From the NCBI GenBank assembly GCA_020249045.1, contig JADCGK010000043.1, forward strand, positions 1 through 46,981: a stretch of DNA of 46,981 nt, read 5' to 3'. The notes under the pieces were generated by a model, which was not told the origin of the DNA, ran no database searches, and was given only the letters and a program-made list of their open reading frames with translations. The first letter of the stretch is position 1. Each line of letters starts with the position of its first letter. The DNA comes from Azospirillum sp. (GTDB lineage Bacteria > Pseudomonadota > Alphaproteobacteria > CACIAM-22H2). Shown piece after piece: positions 1 to 8,997 of this stretch. A program made the position numbers and the translations under genes.

Positions 1-58
1 GCACGATGCCAAGACCCAGCAGGGCCAAACCAAACACAGTCCCGATCAGGCGTTTCAC
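1..58 (-). CDS. N-terminus of an exported protein (partial)
   Basis: Only the first 19 codons lie in the window. Reading leftwards from a GTG at 58, the product begins MKRLIGTVFGLALLGLGIV: two basic residues followed by a hydrophobic stretch, the pattern of a signal peptide or first membrane anchor. A GGAG ribosome-binding site sits about 7 bases upstream of the GTG. The rest of the gene is beyond the left edge, so no family can be given. Its promoter should lie in the gap to its right. Confidence 0.55.
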   Translation of the reverse strand, partial: MKRLIGTVFGLALLGLGIV

Positions 59-303
59 GACGATGCTCCGACGACGCGAATGGAACGGCGCCGACCATCG
101 GCGAGCCCTGACCAAGGCACAAGTATCCCACCTTTATGCATTTTAAATCAGCGCTTTAGCGCCCTTGCGGCACAGGCGGACGCGTTGCGGCGCGGATTTC
201 ACAGCGTCGCGCGGTTTTTCTTCGCTGCGCGCGCGCCTTGATTCGGACCCGTTCGCACCCAATTTGAAGATGTATTGATGCCTGCGCGCGGAGGGTCATT
301 GCG
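59..303. other. Divergent intergenic region
   Basis: This 245-base gap separates the leftward partial gene from the rightward PAS protein, so it should hold promoters for both. It contains an AT-rich patch (135-150) next to a small inverted repeat GCGCT-TT-AGCGC at 151-162, and a GGAGGG ribosome-binding site at 290-295 for the gene starting at 304. No RNA gene or further ORF with coding character was recognised. Confidence 0.4.
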
Positions 304-831
304 ATGTCCGCTGAGCTGTCTCCCCCGCTGGCGCCGCTTTCCCCTGTGCCGCCGATCGAGGATCTTTCGCCGAACGCGGCGTGGGGTGCGGATGTGCGCA
401 GGGCATATCTGTATTGGGCCGCCAAATGGTCGCCCGGACGGTTGCCCGGCCGTGGGGATATCGATCCGCTCGAATTTCCCGATCTGTGGCGCGGCGTTTG
501 GCTGATGGACGTCGCGTACCGGCCGTTCAAGCTGCGCTACCGGCTCGTGGGGACGTTGATCGTCGAGGCGATCGGCTTCGACCCGACCGGGCGCGATCTC
601 GACGACGCGCATCCCCATGTCCGCCAAACGCCCGGCTTTTTCGCGCGCTACGAGCGTGCGGCGGCGAGCGGTACGCCCAGCCGTCGCCGCGGCACGGCGC
701 TATTGTGGCGCCATAACGATTTTCGCGAGGTCGAAAACGTGCTGCTGCCGTTCGCCAGCGACGGGCGGACCGTGGACATGATCATGATGTACACCTCGGT
801 GTTGCGCGCCAACGGCAGCCGCGTGCGCTGA
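304..831 (+). CDS. PAS_5 family protein
   Basis: A 175-residue soluble protein without signal peptide. The region from about residue 35 to 150 (beginning [11 protein letters not shown], then [13 protein letters not shown] and a later YRLVGT segment) matches the alphaproteobacterial PAS_5 family, a single PAS-like fold of unknown ligand. No output domain such as a kinase or GGDEF is attached, so it is probably a stand-alone sensor or binding module. The start is set by the GGAGGG site 8 bases upstream. It lies 86 bases before histidine ammonia-lyase on the same strand, but nothing visible links the functions. Family assignment is from recalled sequence patterns. Confidence 0.8.
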   Translation: MSAELSPPLAPLSPVPPIEDLSPNAAWGADVRRAYLYWAAKWSPGRLPGRGDIDPLEFPDLWRGVWLMDVAYRPFKLRYRLVGTLIVEAIGFDPTGRDLDDAHPHVRQTPGFFARYERAAASGTPSRRRGTALLWRHNDFREVENVLLPFASDGRTVDMIMMYTSVLRANGSRVR

Positions 832-917
832 GCCGCGTACGCCGCCCCGCCGTTTCCCGGCGCGGCGCGCGGGATCGCACGGTTGCGTCCGGGGGGCGGC
901 CCGAGGGACACTGCCGC

Positions 918-2441
918 ATGACCCTCGTTCTCGTTCCCGGGCGCACGACGCTCGACCAGTGGCGTGCCATCCATGCGGGTGCGACGCCTTCGCTCGATCC
1001 CGCGTGCCGGCCGCGCGTCGCCGAAGCCGCGGCCGCGATCGCCCGCATCCTCGCCAAAGGCGAACCCATTTACGGCATCAACACCGGCTTCGGCAAACTC
1101 GCGGGCGTGCGCATCGGCCCCGACGATCTGGCCACGCTCCAGCGCAACATCGTGTTGTCCCACGCCGCCGGAACGGGCCCGGATCTGCCGCGCGCGGTCG
1201 TGCGGCTCGTCATGGCGCTCAAGCTCGCCAGCCTCGCCCAAGGCGCTTCGGGCGTTTCGCTCGCCACGCTCGATCTGCTCGAAGCGATGCTCGCGCGCGA
1301 TCTCGTCCCCGTCGTTCCCGGTCAAGGTTCGGTGGGCGCATCGGGCGATCTCGCCCCGCTCGCCCATTTGTCCGCCGCGATGCTCGGCGTGGGCGCCATC
1401 GACACGCCCCGGGGGCGCCTGCCCGCGGCGGCGGCGCTGCGCGACGCGGGCCTCGCCCCCGCGCGGCTGGGCGCCAAGGAAGGTCTTGCGTTGCTCAACG
1501 GCACGCAAGTCTCCACCGCACTCGCGCTGACGGCGCTGTTCGAAACCGAGGCCGCGTTCCGTGCCGGTCTCGTGACCGGGGCGCTGGCGACCGACGCCGC
1601 GCGCGGGTCCGACACGCCCTTCGATCCGCGGATCCACGCGTTGCGCAAGCACAAGGGCCAGATCGACGCGGCCGATGCGTTGCGCGCGTTGATGGCGGGC
1701 AGCGCCATCCGGGCGTCCCACCGGATCGACGATCCCCGCGTGCAGGATCCCTATTGCTTGCGCTGCCAGCCGCAGGTGATGGGGGCGTGCCTCGATCTGA
1801 TCCGGCAGGCGGGGGCCACGCTCGCCACCGAGGCCGACGGCGTGTCGGACAATCCGCTGATCTTCGCCGACGCCGACGAGGCGCTGTCGGGCGGCAATTT
1901 CCACGCCGAGCCCGTCGCTTTCGCCGCCGACCAATTGGCCCTGGCGATTTGCGAGATCGGTTCGCTGTCCGAACGGCGCTTGGCGATGCTGATCGACCCC
2001 GCCTTGTCGGGCCTGCCCGCGTTCCTCACGCCCAAGCCCGGCCTCAATTCCGGCTTCATGATCCCGCAAGTGACGGCCGCCGCTTTGGTTTCGGAGAACA
2101 AGCAGCGCGCCTATCCCGCCAGCGTCGATTCGATCCCCACCTCGGCCAACCAGGAGGATCATGTCTCCATGGCCGCCCACGGGGCGCGGCGTCTGCTGTC
2201 GATGACGCGCAATCTGCGCGCGATCCTGGCGATCGAATTGCTGGCGGCGGGGCAAGCGGTCGAATTCCAGGCGCCGTTGACGACCTCCGCCCCGCTCGCG
2301 CGCGTCCTTGCCGCGTTGCGCGCGCGGGTGCCGCGGCTGGAGGACGACCGCCATTTCCACCCCGACATCGAAGCGGCGATCGCCCTCGTCGCGGGCGGTG
2401 TGCTGCCGCGCGAAGCGGGGATCGCCTTGCCGGGGGCTTGA
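918..2441 (+). CDS. hutH: Histidine ammonia-lyase
   Basis: 507 residues, the normal length of the family. It deaminates L-histidine to trans-urocanate and ammonia in the cytoplasm, the first step of histidine breakdown. The Ala-Ser-Gly triad that cyclises into the MIO electrophile is at residues 141-143 inside [14 protein letters not shown], and the N-terminal [11 protein letters not shown] with catalytic Tyr is at about 52-62. Start ATG follows a GAGGGAC ribosome-binding site. No hutU, hutI, hutG or hutC is nearby; the next gene is an aminotransferase 35 bases downstream, so the gene is an orphan relative to the usual hut operon. A tyrosine or phenylalanine ammonia-lyase cannot be excluded, though length and motifs favour HutH. 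Confidence 0.9.
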   Translation: MTLVLVPGRTTLDQWRAIHAGATPSLDPACRPRVAEAAAAIARILAKGEPIYGINTGFGKLAGVRIGPDDLATLQRNIVLSHAAGTGPDLPRAVVRLVMALKLASLAQGASGVSLATLDLLEAMLARDLVPVVPGQGSVGASGDLAPLAHLSAAMLGVGAIDTPRGRLPAAAALRDAGLAPARLGAKEGLALLNGTQVSTALALTALFETEAAFRAGLVTGALATDAARGSDTPFDPRIHALRKHKGQIDAADALRALMAGSAIRASHRIDDPRVQDPYCLRCQPQVMGACLDLIRQAGATLATEADGVSDNPLIFADADEALSGGNFHAEPVAFAADQLALAICEIGSLSERRLAMLIDPALSGLPAFLTPKPGLNSGFMIPQVTAAALVSENKQRAYPASVDSIPTSANQEDHVSMAAHGARRLLSMTRNLRAILAIELLAAGQAVEFQAPLTTSAPLARVLAALRARVPRLEDDRHFHPDIEAAIALVAGGVLPREAGIALPGA

Positions 2442-2476
2442 AGGGGCGGGAAACGGCGGATACAACCCCACCCGTC

Positions 2477-3634
2477 ATGAACCCGATTTTCGCCGAATTG
2501 CCGACCACGATTTTCGAGGAGATGTCGGCCCTCGCTCGCGCGCTCGACGCGGTCAATCTGGGCCAGGGATTTCCCGACGATCCCGGCCCCGAGGACGTGC
2601 GCCGCAAGGCGGCCGATGCGGTGATCTCGGGCTGGAACCAATATCCGCCGATGCCGGGCCTGCCCGAACTGCGCCAGGCGGTGGCCGCGCATTACAAGGT
2701 GCATCAAGGGCTCGAGATCGACCCGATGGCCGAAGTGATGGTGACCTCCGGCGCCACCGAGGCGATCGCGGGCGCTTTGCTGGCGCTGATCGCGCCCGGC
2801 GACGAGGTGGTGCTGTTCGAGCCCTATTACGACGCCTATCTGCCGCTCGTGCGCCGCGCCGGCGGCGTGCCGAAATTCGTCAAGCTGGCGCCGCCCGATT
2901 GGCGCTTCACGAAGGCGCAGCTGGCCGCGGCGATCGGGCCCAAAACGCGCGTGGTGCTGTTCAACAACCCGCTCAATCCCTCCGCGACGGTCTACGGCCC
3001 CGCCGAGCTTCGCCTGATCGCCGAAGCGATCCGCGATACGAACGCCATCGTCGTCGCCGACGAGGTGTGGGAACACGTGATCTTCGACGGCCGCGCGCAC
3101 ACCTCGGTACTCGCGATCCCCGAATTGCGCGCCCGGTCGGTCAAGATCGGCTCGGCCGGCAAGATATTCTCGCTGACCGGGTGGAAGGTCGGCTTCACGG
3201 TCGCCGCACCGGACATTCTGAAGGTGCTGATGAAGGCGCATCAGTTCCTGACCTTCACGACCCCGCCCAATCTGCAAAGCGCGGTGGCCTACGGCTTGGG
3301 CAAGGACGCCGCGCATTTCGACGCCATGCGCGCGGATCTGACCGCGCGGCGCGATCATCTCGCCAAGGGCCTTGCTTCGGCCGGGTTCAAGACGCTGGCG
3401 TGCGAAGGCACCTATTTCATCAACGTCGATTTGGCGCCGTTGGGTCTGACCGACGACCAGGCGTTCTGCCGGCGTTTGGTCAAGGAGGCGGGCGTCGCCG
3501 CGATTCCGGTTTCGGCCTTCTACGCCGACGGCGGCATGCGCTCGGCGATCCGCTTTTGCTTCGCCAAGAAATACGAAACCCTCGACGCGGCGGTCGAACG
3601 CCTGGCGCGCTACGCGCCGAAGCTGGCCGCCTAG
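2477..3634 (+). CDS. PLP-dependent aminotransferase (class I/II)
   Basis: 385 residues. It has the fold-type I aminotransferase layout: N-terminal LGQGFPDDPGP, GATEAIAG, NNPLNPSA (about 163-170), ADEVWEH (about 194-200) and the PLP-binding lysine at about 229 in SAGKIFSLTGWKVGF. The sequence is closest in style to the methionine/glutamine-keto-acid (YbdL/KAT) subgroup. Start ATG 2477 is the first before the conserved region. It is probably co-transcribed with hutH 35 bases upstream, which suggests amino-acid catabolism, but the substrate is not determined. Its stop overlaps by 4 bases the convergent racemase-like gene. Confidence 0.85.
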   Translation: MNPIFAELPTTIFEEMSALARALDAVNLGQGFPDDPGPEDVRRKAADAVISGWNQYPPMPGLPELRQAVAAHYKVHQGLEIDPMAEVMVTSGATEAIAGALLALIAPGDEVVLFEPYYDAYLPLVRRAGGVPKFVKLAPPDWRFTKAQLAAAIGPKTRVVLFNNPLNPSATVYGPAELRLIAEAIRDTNAIVVADEVWEHVIFDGRAHTSVLAIPELRARSVKIGSAGKIFSLTGWKVGFTVAAPDILKVLMKAHQFLTFTTPPNLQSAVAYGLGKDAAHFDAMRADLTARRDHLAKGLASAGFKTLACEGTYFINVDLAPLGLTDDQAFCRRLVKEAGVAAIPVSAFYADGGMRSAIRFCFAKKYETLDAAVERLARYAPKLAA

Positions 3635-4401
3635 CGAAGCGTCGGCAGGCGGATTTTCCCGCCCCAGGTCTCCCCGCGCACCCAAGCGAGAAGATCGTCG
3701 CGGTCGGGCTTGCGGCCTTGCATCGCGGCCACGCCGCGCCACGCGGTCGCGAGCATGCAGCTCAATACCGGCGCGCGGCCGATGAAGGGCCGCGCGAGGA
3801 TGGGGGCGAGCGTGGGCATGCCGGTTCCCAGCATCACGATCGCATCGACGTCCTGGCCTTCCATCGCATCCAGGGCGGCGGCGGCCGCGGCCGCGGTCAG
3901 GCTGTAGATCGGATGGAAATCGGGCGAGTCGCGATAGGCGTCGCTTTGCGCGGTCACGGCGAACCCGCGCGCGCGCCAATAGGCGCGGCTGGCCGCGTTG
4001 AGGCCGGGCGTGTAGGGCGACACGAGGCCGATCTTCCGGGCGCCCAGCGCGTTCAACGCCGCGACGACCGCGATCCCCGACGTCACCACCGGCACGCCGG
4101 CTTTGGCCGTCGCGCGCGCGATCATCGCATCCTCGGCTTCGGGACCGGCCAGATAGGAAGCGCCCGTGCACGCGACCGCGACCGCCCCGATGGGCGCGTT
4201 GGCGAATTGGTCGAGTGCGGATTCCATCGTGGCGAAGTAATCCACCAGCCGTTCTTCGATCGTGGGCTTGGGCGAGGTCAAGCGCGCGTTGATCCATGCC
4301 GTGCCCGCGGGCATCAGCACGGCGAACTCGGGTTCGACGGTCGTGTTGGCCTGCGGCGTCAGCGTGCCGAGCAAACCTTCGGGCGCGTATTCGACGGCCA
4401 T
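3631..4401 (-). CDS. Asp/Glu racemase superfamily protein (maleate isomerase/arylmalonate decarboxylase-like)
   Basis: 256 residues, cytosolic. The LLGTLTPQANTTVEPEF start and the VACTGASYLAG motif with Cys78 place it in the Asp/Glu/hydantoin racemase superfamily, near maleate cis-trans isomerases and arylmalonate decarboxylases. Where these enzymes carry the second catalytic cysteine, this protein appears to read MLGTGMPTL (about 190-198), with Thr in place of Cys; another Cys at 215 (VLSCMLATAW) lies further on. The chemistry may therefore differ from a two-cysteine isomerase. It is divergent from the flavin hydroxylase at 4477 and shares its palindromic control region, so it probably belongs to the same catabolic island. 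Exact reaction unknown. Confidence 0.75.
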   Translation of the reverse strand: MAVEYAPEGLLGTLTPQANTTVEPEFAVLMPAGTAWINARLTSPKPTIEERLVDYFATMESALDQFANAPIGAVAVACTGASYLAGPEAEDAMIARATAKAGVPVVTSGIAVVAALNALGARKIGLVSPYTPGLNAASRAYWRARGFAVTAQSDAYRDSPDFHPIYSLTAAAAAAALDAMEGQDVDAIVMLGTGMPTLAPILARPFIGRAPVLSCMLATAWRGVAAMQGRKPDRDDLLAWVRGETWGGKIRLPTLR

Positions 4402-4414
4402 CGCGGGAACTCCG

Positions 4415-4442
4415 TTGACGGATTACTTGTCTGCAATATAGT
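4415..4442 (+). promoter_or_regulatory. Promoter of the first hydroxylase/ABC operon
   Basis: A -35 TTGACG (4415-4420), a 16-base spacer and a -10 TATAGT (4437-4442) form a good sigma-70 type promoter pointing at the gene starting at 4477, giving a leader of about 28 bases. The palindrome at 4425-4448 covers the spacer and the -10, so a bound repressor would block polymerase. Confidence 0.55.
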
Positions 4443-4448
4443 ACAAGA
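4425..4448. promoter_or_regulatory. Operator A, CTTGT-N12-ACAAG
   Basis: Inverted repeat CTTGT (4426-4430) and ACAAG (4443-4447) with a 12-base spacer, in the divergent gap between the racemase-like gene and the flavin hydroxylase. It shares the pattern ACTTGTC-N5-TATA-N2-ACAAG with operator B at 8998-9021. A likely ligand is the GntR/UTRA regulator encoded at 14768, by inference. Confidence 0.6.
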
Positions 4449-4476
4449 CGGCTTCTCCGTCCCCCGGCAGTTTCCC

Positions 4477-6153
4477 ATGGCGACGACGACGATCGAAACG
4501 CCCGTGTTGATCGCGGGCGGCGGGCCCGTGGGCCTGACGCTGGCCGGCGAACTCGGCTGGCGCGGCCGGTCTTGCGTGCTGGTCGAGGAGCGCACGCGCC
4601 CGACCGAGCATCCCAAGGCGACGCTGCTGGGCGCGCGTTCGATGGAGTATTTCCGCCGCTGGGGCATCGTCGATGCGATCTACGCGCGCGCCCTTCCGCC
4701 CGAGGTCAACTACTTCATCACGTTCTCGACGCGGCTTGCGGGCCGGGAATTGCACCGCATCACCTCGCCGTCGATCCGCGAGACCATCGAACGGCCGCCC
4801 GCCGCGATGGCGAAGTACCGCGAACTCGCTTGGTCGCCCTTCTACAAAACCCAGATCGGCCAGCAGGCGCTCGAACCCGTGCTGCTCGACTTCGCGCGCG
4901 CGCGAAGTCCGGTCGACTTGCGGCACGGCTGGCGCTTGCGCGATTTCGTCGAGGAGGGTTCGGGCGTCCTGTCGCGGATCGAGAACCTCGCGACCGGCGA
5001 GATCGCGAATGTCCGCAGCCGCTATCTGATCGCTTGCGACGGCGGGCAGTCGGCCATCCGGCGCGCGCTCGGCATCCGCATGAACGGGCGCGGGCGCATG
5101 CGGCCGAACGTGTCGTTCTACTTCCGCTCCGAGGCGTTCCTGAAGGTCCACGATCGCGGTCTCGGCAATCTCTATTTCATCTTCGCGCCGGACAGTTTCG
5201 GGCTGTTCACCGCGATCGACGGCCATGCCGAATGGCTGTTCCAGTTCTACTTCCTCGATCCGGCAAAACGCACCGACGCCCTCGATCCCAAGGAGGTGCT
5301 GTTCCGCGCTGTGGGCAAGCCGTTCGATTTCGAACTGCGCGGCGTGCAGCACTGGCATCACCATCAATCGGTCGCGCGCGCGTGGCGCTCGCCCGCGGGC
5401 CGGGTGTTCCTGGCCGGGGACGCCGCGCATCTGTTCGCGCCGACCGGCGGAGTGGGGATGAACACCGGCATCGGCGACGCCGTGGATCTCGGCTGGAAGC
5501 TCGACGCCGTGCTCGGCGGCTCGGCGCCCGAATCGCTGCTCGACAGCTACGAGCGCGAGCGCAAACCCATCGCCGTGCGCAATTCCACGATCTCGGCCAA
5601 CAATTCCGACAAGATCGACATGGTGATGGATGAGACCCCGCCCGAAATCGAGGCCGACGGGCCGGAGGGCGACCGGGTGCGCAAGGCCGTGAAGCGCAAG
5701 ATCGTCTGGATGGCCAAGCAGTTCAATTCGGGCGGCACGCATCTGGGCTATCGCTACGCCGACAGCCCGATCGTCGTGCCCGACGGAACGCCCGAGCCGC
5801 CCGACGATTTCACCCAGGTCGTGCCCTCGACCTGGCCGGGCTGCCGCGCGCCGCACGGCTGGCTCGGCGAGGACCGGAGTATGCGCGGCGCGTCCACGCT
5901 GGACTGGTTCGGCCGGGATTGGGTGCTGGTCCGAGCCCGATCCGCGCCCGATTCCGCGGGGCTGGACGCCGCCTTCGCCAGTCGTGGTATGAAACTGGCA
6001 ACGCGAACGCTTCCGACCCCCGAATTGGAAGCGCTCTACGAACGTCCCTTGGTTTTGGTCCGTCCCGACGGGCACGTCGCCTGGCGCGGGAACGAACCGC
6101 CCCCCGATTGCGAAGGACTCGCCGATGTCGTCCGCGGCTGCCACGTCGACTGA
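4477..6153 (+). CDS. FAD-dependent aromatic-type monooxygenase (large, PheA/TfdB-like)
   Basis: 558 residues, cytosolic. The dinucleotide-binding VLIAGGGPVGLTLAGEL is at about residues 9-25 and the second FAD motif FLAGDAAHLFAPTGGVGMNTG lies in the C-terminal half. This is the class A flavoprotein hydroxylase plan, NAD(P)H- and O2-dependent, used to hydroxylate phenols and related rings. The extra C-terminal region of about 150 residues is typical of PheA/MhpA-like members. It is the first gene of a rightward operon with the ABC ATPase and permease, which overlaps its 3' end by 29 bases. The substrate is not evident; the linked importer suggests the transported compound is hydroxylated at once. 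Confidence 0.82.
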   Translation: MATTTIETPVLIAGGGPVGLTLAGELGWRGRSCVLVEERTRPTEHPKATLLGARSMEYFRRWGIVDAIYARALPPEVNYFITFSTRLAGRELHRITSPSIRETIERPPAAMAKYRELAWSPFYKTQIGQQALEPVLLDFARARSPVDLRHGWRLRDFVEEGSGVLSRIENLATGEIANVRSRYLIACDGGQSAIRRALGIRMNGRGRMRPNVSFYFRSEAFLKVHDRGLGNLYFIFAPDSFGLFTAIDGHAEWLFQFYFLDPAKRTDALDPKEVLFRAVGKPFDFELRGVQHWHHHQSVARAWRSPAGRVFLAGDAAHLFAPTGGVGMNTGIGDAVDLGWKLDAVLGGSAPESLLDSYERERKPIAVRNSTISANNSDKIDMVMDETPPEIEADGPEGDRVRKAVKRKIVWMAKQFNSGGTHLGYRYADSPIVVPDGTPEPPDDFTQVVPSTWPGCRAPHGWLGEDRSMRGASTLDWFGRDWVLVRARSAPDSAGLDAAFASRGMKLATRTLPTPELEALYERPLVLVRPDGHVAWRGNEPPPDCEGLADVVRGCHVD

Positions 6154-6937
6154 TCCCCATCCCGCCATCGGCCTGAAGGCCATCGAAAAATGGTACGGCA
6201 CGCGCGACACGCCCGTGCACGCGTTGGCGCCCACCGATCTGGCCGTGCCCGAGGGCCAATTCCTCGTGCTGTTGGGCCCGTCGGGTTGCGGAAAGACCAC
6301 GCTGTTGCGGATGATCGGCGGCTTGATCGAGCCGACCTCGGGCGAATTGTCGATCGAGGGCAAAAATCTGTGGCGCGGCGGCGACCGCCAATCCGAAGCC
6401 CTGTCCGAACTCGGCATGGTGTTTCAGGAGGCGAACCTGTTCCCCTGGCTGACCATCGAGCAGAACATCGCGCTGCCGCTGGAATTGAAGGGGGTGGACA
6501 AGGACAAGCGCCTCGCCCGCGCGCGCGAGTTGTGCAAGCTGGTCGGCATCGCCGGTTTCGAGAAGCGCTGGCCCAAGGAATTGTCGGGCGGCATGCGCCA
6601 GCGCGCGGCGATCGCGCGCGCGCTGTCCTACGATCCGCACATCCTGCTGATGGACGAGCCGTTCGGCGCGCTCGACGCGATGACGCGCGACGCCATGAAC
6701 CTCGAACTCCAGCGCATCTGGATGGAAACGAAGAAGACCGTCGTCCTCGTCACCCACTCGATCGGCGAGGCGGTGTTCCTGGCCGACCGGATCGTGCTGC
6801 TGTCCCCGCGCCCGGGGCGCATCGATTCCATCATCGACGTGCCGTTCCCCCGCGCGCGCGGCACGGAAGTCCAGACCTCCGCCGAATTCCAGGCGATCGT
6901 GCGCCGTTTGCGCGTACGGTTGGCCGAAATCTCCTGA
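6125..6937 (+). CDS. ABC importer ATPase (nitrate/sulfonate/taurine/pyrimidine type)
   Basis: 270 residues. Walker A GPSGCGKTT is at 51-59, the signature LSGGMRQR and Walker B ILLMDEPFGALD follow in order, and the H-loop lies in VLVTHSIGEAVFL. This matches SsuB/TauB-type ATPases that energise small-organic-anion importers. The start at 6125 overlaps the hydroxylase gene by 29 bases but is supported by an AAGGA site about 8 bases upstream and by the absence of another start before the conserved region. The permease follows 13 bases downstream; matching binding proteins are at 11391 and 13771. Confidence 0.9.
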   Translation: MSSAAATSTDPHPAIGLKAIEKWYGTRDTPVHALAPTDLAVPEGQFLVLLGPSGCGKTTLLRMIGGLIEPTSGELSIEGKNLWRGGDRQSEALSELGMVFQEANLFPWLTIEQNIALPLELKGVDKDKRLARARELCKLVGIAGFEKRWPKELSGGMRQRAAIARALSYDPHILLMDEPFGALDAMTRDAMNLELQRIWMETKKTVVLVTHSIGEAVFLADRIVLLSPRPGRIDSIIDVPFPRARGTEVQTSAEFQAIVRRLRVRLAEIS

Positions 6938-6950
6938 AGGCGAACCCCCG

Positions 6951-7778
6951 ATGACCGACAGCGTCAAGATCTCCGTCCCGCCGCCCGAACTGCTCGCCAA
7001 GAAGCGGATCACCCGCGAAGGCCTGCTGCCGTGGATCACCACGCCCGTTCTGGTGTTCGCGATGGTCGTGGTGTGGCACGTCTACGTGAAGACGACGGGT
7101 ATCTCCGCCTTCATCCTGCCCGCGCCGTCGACCGTATGGACCGAATGGCTCGCGATGCTCGACAGCCCGCGCGCCTGGCGTCACACCTATTTCACCATCT
7201 ACGCCACGCTCGTCGGCTTTTTCTGGGCGATCGTGATCGGCGTCGGGCTCGGCGTGATGATCGCGCGCATCCGGTGGCTCGAACAGACGCTCAATCCCTT
7301 CATCGTCGCCACCCAGGTCGTGCCGAAGGTCGCGCTGGTGCCGCTGTTCGTCGTGTGGTTCGGTTTCGGCATCACGTCCAAGGTGATCGTGGCGGCCGTG
7401 CTCGCCTTCTTCCCGATCCTGACCAACACCGTGCTGGGCGTTAAGTCGATCGACGAAGGCCATCGCGACGTGATGACCAGCCTCAACGCCACGCGCTGGC
7501 AGATCTTCAAGCGGCTGGAGCTGCCTTCGGCGCTGCCCTACATCCTGACCGGCCTGGAAGTGGGCATCGTGCTCGCGATCATCGGGGCGATCGTCGGCGA
7601 GTATCTGGGCGGCAACACGGGGCTCGGCGCGCTGCTGATCGCGCGGATGAACGCCTACGAAACCGACCAGATGTTCGCGGTGCTGATCCACATGTCGCTG
7701 CTCGGCTTCGCGTTCTATTTCGCGATCGGGGCGTTGCGCCGGGTGCTGATCCCCTGGCACCAATCCGCGTCGCACTGA
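6951..7778 (+). CDS. ABC importer permease (SsuC/TauC type)
   Basis: 275 residues with about six hydrophobic segments and the inner-membrane permease loop around residues 170-200 (SIDEGHRDVMTSLNATRWQIFKRLELP is read there in part as MTSLNATRWQIF...LELPSALP), followed by EYLGGNTGLGALL. It forms the membrane channel for the ATPase encoded just upstream; two copies should pair in the transporter. Its stop (7776-7778) directly abuts the stop of the convergent hydroxylase gene with no base between them. Confidence 0.9.
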   Translation: MTDSVKISVPPPELLAKKRITREGLLPWITTPVLVFAMVVVWHVYVKTTGISAFILPAPSTVWTEWLAMLDSPRAWRHTYFTIYATLVGFFWAIVIGVGLGVMIARIRWLEQTLNPFIVATQVVPKVALVPLFVVWFGFGITSKVIVAAVLAFFPILTNTVLGVKSIDEGHRDVMTSLNATRWQIFKRLELPSALPYILTGLEVGIVLAIIGAIVGEYLGGNTGLGALLIARMNAYETDQMFAVLIHMSLLGFAFYFAIGALRRVLIPWHQSASH

Positions 7779-8981
7779 TCACGCGACCGCGGCGGCGATC
7801 CGCAAGCCTTCGATCATCGAGGATTTGAGAAGATAGGCCCGCGCCTTGGCGGGATCGGCCGCGGTCGCCTGCAGGCCGGCGAGAAGCTCCCGGCGCTTGG
7901 CGGGATCCTTTTCGCGCATGCGCGCGCGGTTGCGGTCGGCTTGCGCCAGGATCTGCTCCTTGGCCACCGGCCGGCGGCGGCGGTCGTAGAGGTCGAGCCG
8001 CGCGGCCGTATCCGCCCCGCCCAGAATGTCCGCCAACGCCGCGCTCAACTCGAACGCGTCGTGGATGCCGCCGTTGAGGCCCATGCCCCCCGCCGGCGAA
8101 TTCAGATGCGCGGCGTCCCCCGCCAACGCGACGCGGCCCGCGAAATAGCGCGGCACGATCCGCTGATGCACCCGGTACGCGCGCTTCTCCATCACGAAAT
8201 AGCGGTCCTTGCGCGGCACGATCTCCTGCAGGCTCGCCTCGACCGCCGCGTCGGACAATTGCGCGTCCACGGGCGAATCCTCGCGCGGATAGATCGACAC
8301 GCGCCAGCGTCCGGGCACCTTCAACAGCGAGAAATTGCCGCCGTCCTTCCAGCAATACGAAACGTTGGACAGGCCCTCGAGATGGTCTTCGAACGGGAAA
8401 TTCGTCGTCACTAGCAGCGTGGTCTCGGGGTAGGTCTGGCCGTCGAACTCGAGTCCGAGCATCTTGCGCACGCCCCCGCGCGCGCCGTCGGCCCCGACCA
8501 GGAACTTCGCGCGCAAGGTTTCGGATCGGTCGCCGTGCGCGATGCGCGCGGTCACGCCCGCATCGTCCTGCTCGAACCCCTCCAGCCGGGTGCCGAAATC
8601 GATCCGCGCGGTCTTCTCGCGCGCCAACCGCGTTTCGAGCGCTTCGGACAGTTTCCATTGCTCGCATTGCAGGCGGAACGGGTGGGCCGTCACGTCGGCG
8701 AGGATATTGAGGTCGAAGACCGCGCGATCGCCCGACGGATGCAGACGCACCTGCCAATTCGGGCAGACGAGCCCCCGGGTCAGCAATTCGCCCGCGACGC
8801 CGAATTCCGCCAGCATGTCGAGCGTCGGCGGATGGAAGGTCGACGCGCGCAGATCCTTGGCGATGGCCGGCTCGGCTTCGAGCACGCGCACGGCCACCCC
8901 TTTGCGCGCCAACAGATAGCCGAGGCACAGCCCCACCGGCCCGCCGCCGGCGATCAACACGTCGCAATCGGTCGTATCCAT
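7779..8981 (-). CDS. FAD-dependent monooxygenase (short class A hydroxylase)
   Basis: 400 residues, the length of 4-hydroxybenzoate/salicylate/6-hydroxynicotinate-type hydroxylases. VLIAGGGPVGLCLGYLLARKG at the N-terminus binds the ADP part of FAD, VGADGARGGVRK is the middle motif, and ALAGDAAHLNSPAGGMGLNGG binds the flavin ribityl chain. It acts in the cytosol on an unidentified ring substrate. It is divergent from the SDR/aldehyde dehydrogenase operon across operator B, and convergent with the ABC permease with no gap. Having two distinct flavin hydroxylases in one island suggests two successive hydroxylations or two related substrates. Confidence 0.82.
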   Translation of the reverse strand: MDTTDCDVLIAGGGPVGLCLGYLLARKGVAVRVLEAEPAIAKDLRASTFHPPTLDMLAEFGVAGELLTRGLVCPNWQVRLHPSGDRAVFDLNILADVTAHPFRLQCEQWKLSEALETRLAREKTARIDFGTRLEGFEQDDAGVTARIAHGDRSETLRAKFLVGADGARGGVRKMLGLEFDGQTYPETTLLVTTNFPFEDHLEGLSNVSYCWKDGGNFSLLKVPGRWRVSIYPREDSPVDAQLSDAAVEASLQEIVPRKDRYFVMEKRAYRVHQRIVPRYFAGRVALAGDAAHLNSPAGGMGLNGGIHDAFELSAALADILGGADTAARLDLYDRRRRPVAKEQILAQADRNRARMREKDPAKRRELLAGLQATAADPAKARAYLLKSSMIEGLRIAAAVA

Positions 8982-8997
8982 GTCGGTCCCGCCTTGT

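Noticed and set aside
832-917. GC-rich imperfect hairpin before hutH as a terminator
   Set aside because: The stem is interrupted and no T-run follows.
648-2471. 607-residue minus-strand ORF opposite hutH
   Set aside because: It is Arg/Gly-rich, matches no family and lies fully antisense to a clear HutH. Long shadow ORFs are expected at this GC content.
3631-4401. Assignment as NicE maleate isomerase of nicotinate degradation
   Set aside because: The second catalytic cysteine seems absent and no nicX, nicD or nicF neighbours are present.
4423-6417. 664-residue minus-strand ORF opposite the first hydroxylase
   Set aside because: No domain is recognisable and it would cross the operator and promoter; the plus strand carries the flavoprotein motifs.
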